Below, piece by piece: positions 1 through 4,465 of a DNA stretch of 6,820 nucleotides. Below the pieces are notes generated by a model that saw nothing but the letters and a program-made list of their open reading frames with translations, was not told the origin of the DNA and searched no databases. The position numbers and the translations under genes were made by a program. Every line of letters starts with the position of its first letter. The stretch's first letter is position 1. This DNA comes from an uncultured Actinomycetes bacterium (lineage in GTDB: Bacteria; Actinomycetota; Actinomycetes; Nanopelagicales; Nanopelagicaceae), in contig CAIZHC010000005.1 of assembly GCA_903932705.1 (NCBI GenBank), positions 1-6,820 on the forward strand, in the 5' to 3' direction.

Positions 1-280
1 CATAAGGCTCTGGATTGACGGGAGTGCATGGTCGAAACTTTTGCAGTTGAATCTGCCGAGCTGCAAGGTTGAGATCGGCTGAGGCCACCTCAGTCGGATC
101 ACTTCGTTGCGAGGATGCCCGAGCTTGGGAGACCGCCCCAAACATCGCCACTCCCCCTAAAACCATGAGGATGACCATGGCGATAATTTCGATGAGGGAA
201 ATATCGAGCGCATCCCTTGATCCATAGCGATCCTGGAGCCTCAAGGCTGAGCGGCTATATGAACCCTCGCGCTTACTCAT
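1..280 (-). CDS. Pilin-like single-pass membrane protein, 3' end outside window
   Basis: The visible N-terminal 93 residues start at an ATG preceded by a GGTGA ribosome-binding-like sequence. A basic, Arg-rich stretch of about 25 residues is followed by ISLIEIIAMVILMVLGG (27-43). This is the hydrophobic N-terminal helix of type IV pilins and pseudopilins: the SLIE core puts Glu31 at position +5 if cleavage precedes Ile27. The residue before that point is Asp26 rather than the usual Gly, so processing by a prepilin peptidase is doubtful. After the helix comes a polar, Gln-rich region and a single Cys (85) within FRPCTP. The gene lies 30 bp downstream of the small exported peptide gene on the same strand, so the two are probably co-transcribed. 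Pilin-like is inferred from the helix alone; it could simply be a membrane-anchored secreted protein. The C-terminal domain cannot be judged. Confidence 0.6.
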   Translation of the reverse strand, partial: MSKREGSYSRSALRLQDRYGSRDALDISLIEIIAMVILMVLGGVAMFGAVSQARASSQRSDPTEVASADLNLAARQIQLQKFRPCTPVNPEPY

Positions 281-310
281 CGGATCACCAAAAGTAATCT
301 CAACTCAAAA

Positions 311-478
311 TCAGCTGAGGGTAACTCCGCAACAAACCGGAGGGCCAGCCATAATGATGATTTTGCCCTTGGTTGACGAAACTGGCTTCTGCGTTTGGGT
401 GCTCGCATGGCTTGGAGTTGACGTTAAAACCATTCCCACAACCAAGGCGCTTGCTACTGCGACGACTTTAGCGACCAT
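311..478 (-). CDS. Small exported peptide, candidate signalling peptide precursor
   Basis: A 55-residue protein that I do not recognise as a named family. The chosen ATG at 478 is preceded by AGAGGGG nine bases upstream. It puts a clean Sec signal peptide at the N terminus: Lys4, a hydrophobic core around residues 5-17, and a likely signal peptidase I site after Ala25 (SHA, 23-25). The mature part would be about 30 residues: a polar Ser/Thr/Gln/Lys segment, then a hydrophobic tail with IIIMAGPP and a vicinal Cys pair (VCCG). In-frame starts further upstream (ATG at 562, TTG at 565) would add 28-29 residues before the signal peptide and are less likely. The gene is divergent from an HTH-TPR regulator and followed 30 bp later by a pilin-like gene. 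By analogy with PapR, NprX or SHP precursors it may be a pheromone precursor. A small toxin or a structural exported peptide is also possible. Confidence 0.6.
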   Translation of the reverse strand: MVAKVVAVASALVVGMVLTSTPSHASTQTQKPVSSTKGKIIIMAGPPVCCGVTLS

Positions 479-577
479 CTCTTTATTCCCCTCTAAAGGT
501 GGTTCAAATCGGGCTAGCTCCCGATTGAAATCGAACGTGTAAAGGTTGGAGTTGAATGTCATCAACTTGTCAATTTT

Positions 578-596
578 CTTTACTACATTAGTAAAG
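578..596. promoter_or_regulatory. Perfect palindromic operator between peptide gene and HTH-TPR regulator
   Basis: CTTTACTA-CAT-TAGTAAAG is a perfect inverted repeat of two 8-bp arms around a 3-bp spacer, the size and symmetry expected of a site for a dimeric HTH regulator. It lies in the 143-bp gap between the divergent starts at 478 and 622. It overlaps the likely -10 of the minus-strand promoter and lies where the -35 region of the plus-strand leaderless promoter would be. Binding there could control both directions, including autoregulation of the XRE gene. That the neighbouring regulator binds it is inferred from position. Confidence 0.6.
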
Positions 597-618
597 CATT
601 GTCATGTGCTACTGTCAA
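590..618 (-). promoter_or_regulatory. Predicted promoter of the small peptide operon
   Basis: On the minus strand TTGACA (618-613) is followed by a 17-bp spacer and TTTACT (595-590), a consensus -35 and a fair -10 at ideal spacing. The -10 falls inside the 19-bp palindrome. Transcription would start near 583 and give a leader of roughly 105 nt before the ATG at 478. A second TTGACA (573-568) has no good -10 at the right distance. Confidence 0.45.
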
Positions 619-621
619 TAC
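610..621 (+). promoter_or_regulatory. Predicted leaderless -10 element of the HTH-TPR regulator gene
   Basis: TACTGT (610-615) fits the actinobacterial -10 pattern TANNNT and stands exactly 6 nt before the ATG at 622, so transcription could begin on the start codon. There is no Shine-Dalgarno sequence. The -35 position (about 587-592) has no TTGACA match and falls inside the palindrome. This element is the reason for choosing 622 over the in-frame ATG at 604. Confidence 0.45.
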
Positions 622-1980
622 ATGGAGAAACTCACATTTGGAGAACGCCTTCGCCAGCTCAGGGTCAACGCTGGTCTCACCCAACCCGAGCTCGCTCAGG
701 ACATCACCAGCGTGAGTCACATCTCCCTCATCGAGTCCAACAAGCGCCAGCCATCGGAAGAAATCGTCACCAAACTGGCGAATCGGTTGGGAGTACCAGT
801 TGAGTTTCTTCGATACGGACCTGAATCAGAGTCAAACCAGAGTCGCCGGAAGGATTATCTATTTGCCGAGATCTCCTTTAAAAATGGCGATTTTGCTTTT
901 GCACAGACTCTTCTTGAAAAGGTTGTAAAACAAACTTCGCTGCCTACTGATGCCGAATTTGAGGTACAGGCTCGAAATCTTTACGCACAAACGCTCGAAA
1001 AATCAGGTGATTTAGATGCTGCGGCGAACGAGGTAAAGGCCGCGATTGATGTAGCCAGAAGCGCTGGGCTTCCTCTCCCAGTCATTGAAATGACAATCAC
1101 GCTTTCGAAATATGCCAGGGAATCTGGCGATTTGGTGACAGCGCTAGAACTTTTGGAAGAGGCAGAGAAAGGAGTCCCCGCGCAGCTCCAGAAAAGCGCT
1201 ACATATGCCCGCCTGCTCTCGAGCAAGATCGGTATCCATTTTCTTCGTGGAGATTACATTCGTGCCTATGATATTTCGAAGGCAGCGATGGCTATCTTCG
1301 ATGATCAAACAGACCCCATCGCTAGAGCATCGATTTACTGGAACGCCAGCCTGGCGGCGGATGCGATTCAAGATGCCTCTCAGGCACTTTTGTTAGCTCA
1401 AAGAGCAGCAGGCCTATTCTCAGAATCAGAAGATTCCAGAGAAGAGGGCAGCCTGCGAGTGGCAATTGCCTGGCTTCTCACTCGTCAAACACCGCCTGAT
1501 ATTGAAGGTGCTCGCGGGCAATTGAATCGAGCAGGGGTTCTACTGCAGGAACATGGCTCTCCCGTGGACCTTACCTATTATCAGATTGAATTGGCTCGAA
1601 TTGAATGGCTGAGCGGCGACTATGAAAAATCTCTCGAGACAATCAAGGCGGCTATCGCTAATGCAGATCCGAATAAAGACCTCTTGCAACGGGCCGATGC
1701 ATATCTCTTAGCTGCGCGTGCCGAAATAAGTTTGGGACGCAAAGTAGATTCAGAGATGAACTTGCTCGCAGCGAAGGGCAGTTTGCTGGGGATGGAACCA
1801 TCTAGGCAAAATGCACTCGCATGGCGCGAACTTGGTGACATTTACTCTGGACTTAATTATCTTGAGGATGCAATCGACGCCTATCGACAGGCTCTGCAAG
1901 AGGCGGGTGTTCCCGCTAGTCCTTTAGCTTTCTCGCAAGCCAAAAATGCTCAGGAGAATGTTGCACGGCGCGAAAAGTAA
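622..1980 (+). CDS. XRE-family HTH regulator with C-terminal TPR array (RRNPP-like architecture)
   Basis: A 452-residue cytoplasmic regulator. Residues about 5-65 form a Cro/C1-type helix-turn-helix (FGERLRQLRVNAGLTQPELA, then SHISLIESNKRQPS and LANRLGVPVEFL). The remaining 380 or so residues are helical pairs with tetratricopeptide spacing; clear units centre on NGDFAFAQTLLEK, SGDLDAAANEVKAAI, SGDLVTALELLEEA, RGDYIRAYDISKAA, SGDYEKSLETIKAAI and LNYLEDAIDAYRQAL. HTH plus TPR is the domain order of RRNPP regulators (Rap/Rgg/NprR/PlcR/PrgX), where the TPR groove binds a short peptide; this protein is on the long side for them. It faces a small secreted peptide gene across a perfect palindrome, which suggests a cognate peptide and autoregulation. 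HTH-TPR proteins that bind other ligands or proteins exist, so peptide sensing is inference. An ATG at 604 would add six residues (MCYCQY) with no promoter or family support. Confidence 0.9.
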   Translation: MEKLTFGERLRQLRVNAGLTQPELAQDITSVSHISLIESNKRQPSEEIVTKLANRLGVPVEFLRYGPESESNQSRRKDYLFAEISFKNGDFAFAQTLLEKVVKQTSLPTDAEFEVQARNLYAQTLEKSGDLDAAANEVKAAIDVARSAGLPLPVIEMTITLSKYARESGDLVTALELLEEAEKGVPAQLQKSATYARLLSSKIGIHFLRGDYIRAYDISKAAMAIFDDQTDPIARASIYWNASLAADAIQDASQALLLAQRAAGLFSESEDSREEGSLRVAIAWLLTRQTPPDIEGARGQLNRAGVLLQEHGSPVDLTYYQIELARIEWLSGDYEKSLETIKAAIANADPNKDLLQRADAYLLAARAEISLGRKVDSEMNLLAAKGSLLGMEPSRQNALAWRELGDIYSGLNYLEDAIDAYRQALQEAGVPASPLAFSQAKNAQENVARREK

Positions 1981-2009
1981 TAAATAGGTGTCAAAGTAGC
2001 TGTCCTTCT

Positions 2010-2085
2010 TGGTGCCCCGAGTGGGGGTCGAACCCACACTTGGAGGATTTTAAGTCCTCTGCCTCTGCCATTGGGCTATCGGGGC
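2010..2085 (-). tRNA. tRNA-Leu (anticodon UAA), short variable arm
   Basis: Read on the minus strand, all arms are visible: acceptor GCCCCGA/TCGGGGC, D arm GCCCAATGGCAGAGGC, anticodon stem GAGGA/TCCTC with loop CTTAAAA (anticodon TAA at 2052-2050), T arm GTGGG-TTCGAAC-CCCAC, discriminator A and an encoded CCA (2012-2010). The total is 76 nt. The anticodon reads UUA leucine codons. The stretch between the anticodon and T stems is only CAAGT, five nucleotides, whereas leucine tRNAs normally have a long extra arm. A73 agrees with Leu identity. The gene is convergent with the regulator gene, which ends 29 bp away. Confidence 0.93.
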
Positions 2086-2155
2086 GATACAAGTTAATGA
2101 CGAAGCGCAGAGTCTACTAGGCGGAAAGGTTAGAAATTTACGCGCAGTAGCGTCG

Positions 2156-2167
2156 TAAACTCACCGC
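2156..2167 (+). promoter_or_regulatory. Predicted leaderless -10 element of the Rieske gene
   Basis: TAAACT (2156-2161) followed by the 6-nt CACCGC and the ATG at 2168. No ribosome-binding sequence is present. The spacing matches the other leaderless-type starts in this window. No convincing -35 is seen. Confidence 0.45.
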
Positions 2168-2821
2168 ATGATTGAGTTCAATAAGGCGCGCAGAAGATTT
2201 CTCATTGGCTCAGGTTCATCACTACTCCTGACGCTCCTGCCAATCCCCTCTTTTGCAGAAGCACCAAAAGCAGTCTGTTCGAAGGCTGGGCAGAAGATAT
2301 TGCTCAAGGGCAAGAATTACATCTGCGTTAAGAAGTCAGGGAAATTGCACTGGGAATTATTAACACCCGCTAAACCACCAATCACTCTTCACCCGACGCC
2401 AAGCGCCTCTCCTGCGACAACAAAATCGACCTCGCCCTCGCCAGAGGCGACACACTCAACTCCGCCAGCACCCGCACCTAGCGTCACCTCAACGCCGCAA
2501 AAAGTTTCGGGTTTTGTGGCAGCAAAGGTTTCAGATCTCACTGAAGGAAAGTCCAAAATTGTTGTGGCGAAAGATCTCAAAGGTAAATCAGTTTCACTCG
2601 CCCTCTTTTTATCTGCAGGCGTTGTGACCGCTCACTCAGTTGTTTGCACGCATCAGGGTTGCTTTGTTGGAGAAGCCGACAAAACACTCGCTTGCCCGTG
2701 CCATGGCTCAGTCTTTGATGGACGAACTGGGGCTGTTCTAAATGGACCGGCACGCTCACCACTTCAAAGTTATAAAGTTGCTGAAGCCGGTGGAGATATT
2801 TACATTCAGAGCGAAATCTAG
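2168..2821 (+). CDS. Tat-exported Rieske [2Fe-2S] protein
   Basis: A 217-residue exported iron-sulfur protein. The N terminus has a twin-arginine signal (ARRRFLIG, 7-14), a hydrophobic stretch and a likely cleavage site after SFA (28-30). Tat export fits a cofactor inserted before transport. Residues about 34-63 form a small module with two Cys (37, 53) and a Trp (62), then a Pro/Ser/Thr-rich linker (about 68-112). The Rieske domain follows (about 113-217): CTHQGC (160-165) and CPCHGSVFD (176-184). By family knowledge Cys160, His162, Cys176 and His179 bind the cluster and Cys165/Cys178 form the disulfide. Ser181 is kept, but the Tyr two residues later that helps raise the redox potential is Phe183. 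There is no second membrane segment and no cytochrome bc partner gene nearby, so it is probably a free-standing extracytoplasmic electron carrier. The partner is unknown. Confidence 0.9.
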   Translation: MIEFNKARRRFLIGSGSSLLLTLLPIPSFAEAPKAVCSKAGQKILLKGKNYICVKKSGKLHWELLTPAKPPITLHPTPSASPATTKSTSPSPEATHSTPPAPAPSVTSTPQKVSGFVAAKVSDLTEGKSKIVVAKDLKGKSVSLALFLSAGVVTAHSVVCTHQGCFVGEADKTLACPCHGSVFDGRTGAVLNGPARSPLQSYKVAEAGGDIYIQSEI

Positions 2822-3309
2822 AAACGGCGCTGAAAGGGAAGCGGTTTACGCATCCGGACAATCAATAGCGCTGGAATGAGCACATAAGGCGCATTGAAAG
2901 ATAAGAATGTCCATGGATGAGCTGTGCGCCACTGCGGTTCGCCGTAGAACTCAACTCCAAAGACCACAACTCCGGTAATTCCAGCGATCAACGTTCCATA
3001 CATCACTGCATATAACTGAATCCAATTCTTTCCCTTTAACAAGGCATAAACCAGGATGAGATAGAAGGGGGCGTATACAAAGGCTGATAAACCAGTTACA
3101 AATCTCATCCACACTGGAGGATGCAAGAAGAGCGGATCGTTAACGCTTGCATACGAGTAATTCCAACGAGCCAAGATATTTGAACTATGCGCGGATTCGA
3201 CTATTCCGAGTGTGGGGATGGCATCACTAATGATGCAGGTAATAAAGGCCCACGAGAAGAAGAGAATAAATAAAAAGTCGAATTTTCGATCTTTCAATTC
3301 AATATTCAC
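2818..3309 (-). CDS. EXPERA/TMEM97-like four-helix membrane protein
   Basis: A 163-residue integral membrane protein with four hydrophobic segments at about 11-30, 66-92, 97-119 and 133-151. It resembles the EXPERA domain (emopamil-binding protein/TMEM97, Pfam PF05241): the Asp at the end of the first helix (IISDAIPTLG, 26-35), an aromatic NDPLF-type segment before helix 2 (58-61), and small loops. Eukaryotic members include sterol isomerase and the sigma-2 receptor. Bacterial members are uncharacterised and their substrate is unknown. It starts at a GTG with TATTTT six bases upstream (leaderless type) and lies 32 bp after the antiporter stop, so it may have its own promoter, be read through from the antiporter gene, or both. 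Its stop codon shares CTAG with the convergent Rieske gene. The family call rests on general resemblance and topology. Confidence 0.75.
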   Translation of the reverse strand: MNIELKDRKFDFLFILFFSWAFITCIISDAIPTLGIVESAHSSNILARWNYSYASVNDPLFLHPPVWMRFVTGLSAFVYAPFYLILVYALLKGKNWIQLYAVMYGTLIAGITGVVVFGVEFYGEPQWRTAHPWTFLSFNAPYVLIPALLIVRMRKPLPFQRRF

Positions 3310-3321
3310 CGCAAAAAAATA
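3310..3321 (-). promoter_or_regulatory. Predicted leaderless -10 element of the EXPERA-like gene
   Basis: On the minus strand TATTTT (3321-3316), then TTTGCG, then the GTG start at 3309. This is the TANNNT plus 6-nt layout. The run of seven T makes the exact register uncertain, and no Shine-Dalgarno sequence is seen. Confidence 0.35.
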
Positions 3322-3341
3322 GCATGGTGAAATCTCAATAT

Positions 3342-4430
3342 CTAGATTGTAAATAAAATAGTTATCAGTGCACTCAACATTATTGCTCCTGATTCGCCGG
3401 CGCTAAGTACGCCATTTGCAGAGCCCAAAGTAACCGCGGCAGCAGGAATGCCGAGTTGAGCAGATGAAATCAATATATTTCTTCGAGGTTGATTGAATAG
3501 CGCTGAAGGAAGGTGGGCAACAACCGCTCCAATACATAGAAGCGCGGCGAGCAATACTGTATTTCGAGAGTTAAAAGTATCTCGAATATTGATTGAGGCA
3601 CCGAGCCATACAAAATAGAGCGGGGCGAAGAAACCGTCGCTTACTCCAAATAATTGGCGTGCCAGGCGGTGTGGCACTCCAACACTTGCCAGGGCGACTC
3701 CAAGTGTGAATCCCGCAATCATCACTGATGCATTAAAGTGAATTGCTAGTGCTGAAACGAGCAGGAGAAGAGCAAGGCTTATGCGTAGCTCAAGTCCCAA
3801 ATGATCTTCCTTGGATACCTGGTGAGTTCGATTTAACCAATTTCTCGATTTAGCGAATATAAGCAGGAAGTAAATAAGAGCAGATGCGGTGAGAACGATA
3901 AACGCGCCTTGCATGGCCTTAAGGTGTCCACCTCTCTGCGTGAAAAAGGGAAGAGCGATGAAGGCTATTGCGTCGGCTAAAGTCACTTGAGTAATTAAAA
4001 TACTGCGAGAGAGCGATGGAGCTAGCACCTCGGTAAGAGGGATAACTAAAGCCGCCGAACTAGAAAAGGCGAGAGTCGCCACTAGTTTCCAGTTATCAAA
4101 GTGAGTCAGTTCTTTAATCGTTATTCCAACAAAAATGGAGAGGAGGAAGTTGGCGAGAAGGATCCAGAAGGCTTTTTCGAAGGAGCGTTTTGTAAGTGTT
4201 CGGTAGTCGATATGACTTCCAGCAGAGAACATAAGAAGTGCAAAACCGACCGTAGCTAGCAATTTAAGCGAAGGGTCAGAGTACGGGATCTTGTTAAAAC
4301 CACTCGTTCCGAAGATGGCCCCAATAACAAGTTCGCCAACTGCAACCGGTACTCCCCAACCTTTTGGGATGCGAAGGAGTGGACCTGCTAACCCCGCCAC
4401 CACTAAAGCGCCTAAGAGTTGGATGCTCAC
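3342..4430 (-). CDS. CPA2-family cation:proton antiporter (membrane domain only)
   Basis: A 362-residue protein that is hydrophobic almost throughout, with about 11-12 membrane segments, matching the Na+/H+ exchanger domain (PF00999) of the KefB/NapA-like CPA2 group. Family features seen are VPVAVGELVIGAIFG (27-41), LLMFSAGSHID (65-75), a TM5 acidic site TLADAIAF (150-157; Asp153), and FFAPLYFVWLGASINI (267-282). The exchanger would move K+ or Na+ against H+ across the cytoplasmic membrane. The position before Asp153 is Ala, not the second acidic or Asn/Gln residue found in several characterised members, so ion preference and electrogenicity cannot be assigned. There is no C-terminal TrkA-N/RCK regulatory domain. 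The start is GTG with TACTCT seven bases upstream on the minus strand. It is divergent from the aminotransferase gene with a 35-bp gap. The EXPERA-like gene follows 32 bp downstream. Confidence 0.88.
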   Translation of the reverse strand: MSIQLLGALVVAGLAGPLLRIPKGWGVPVAVGELVIGAIFGTSGFNKIPYSDPSLKLLATVGFALLMFSAGSHIDYRTLTKRSFEKAFWILLANFLLSIFVGITIKELTHFDNWKLVATLAFSSSAALVIPLTEVLAPSLSRSILITQVTLADAIAFIALPFFTQRGGHLKAMQGAFIVLTASALIYFLLIFAKSRNWLNRTHQVSKEDHLGLELRISLALLLLVSALAIHFNASVMIAGFTLGVALASVGVPHRLARQLFGVSDGFFAPLYFVWLGASINIRDTFNSRNTVLLAALLCIGAVVAHLPSALFNQPRRNILISSAQLGIPAAAVTLGSANGVLSAGESGAIMLSALITILFTI

Positions 4431-4437
4431 AATGATT

Positions 4438-4443
4438 AGAGTA
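4438..4443 (-). promoter_or_regulatory. Predicted leaderless -10 element of the antiporter gene
   Basis: TACTCT on the minus strand (4443-4438), 7 nt before the GTG start at 4430. Polymerase using it would cover the start of the divergent aminotransferase gene, so the two promoters in this 35-bp gap probably interfere. No -35 match is seen. Confidence 0.35.
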
Positions 4444-4453
4444 TCGCTGCTAT

Positions 4454-4465
4454 TAGACTGAGCCT
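4454..4465 (+). promoter_or_regulatory. Predicted leaderless -10 element of the aminotransferase gene
   Basis: TAGACT (4454-4459), the 6-nt GAGCCT, then ATG at 4466. It supports the upstream ATG over the in-frame ATG at 4502, which lacks both a -10 box and a Shine-Dalgarno sequence. Confidence 0.45.

Noticed and set aside
325..342. Small inverted repeat CTCCG/CGGAG near the end of the peptide gene
   Set aside because: Only 5 bp with no U tract; too weak to call an attenuator or terminator.
354..542. Plus-strand ORF of 62 aa opposite the small peptide gene
   Set aside because: It is the antisense shadow of the peptide gene; the minus strand has a signal peptide, a ribosome-binding-like sequence and an operon partner.
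546..803. Plus-strand ORF of 85 aa overlapping the start of the regulator gene
   Set aside because: Out of frame with the clear HTH domain, and its composition (His/Arg/Ser-rich) is that of a frame shadow.
2086..2155. Possible tRNA promoter elements on the minus strand upstream of the tRNA (such as TAGACT)
   Set aside because: A -10-like box can be found, but no -35 at suitable spacing; not strong enough to list.
2577..2861. Minus-strand ORF of 94 aa across the Rieske/EXPERA junction
   Set aside because: Antisense to the conserved Rieske motifs; no domain or start signal of its own.
3332..3348. Inverted repeat AATCT/AGATT followed on the minus strand by a T run, between antiporter and EXPERA-like genes
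   Set aside because: The stem is only 5 A/T-rich base pairs and the T run lies about 10 nt away, where a -10 element is the better reading.
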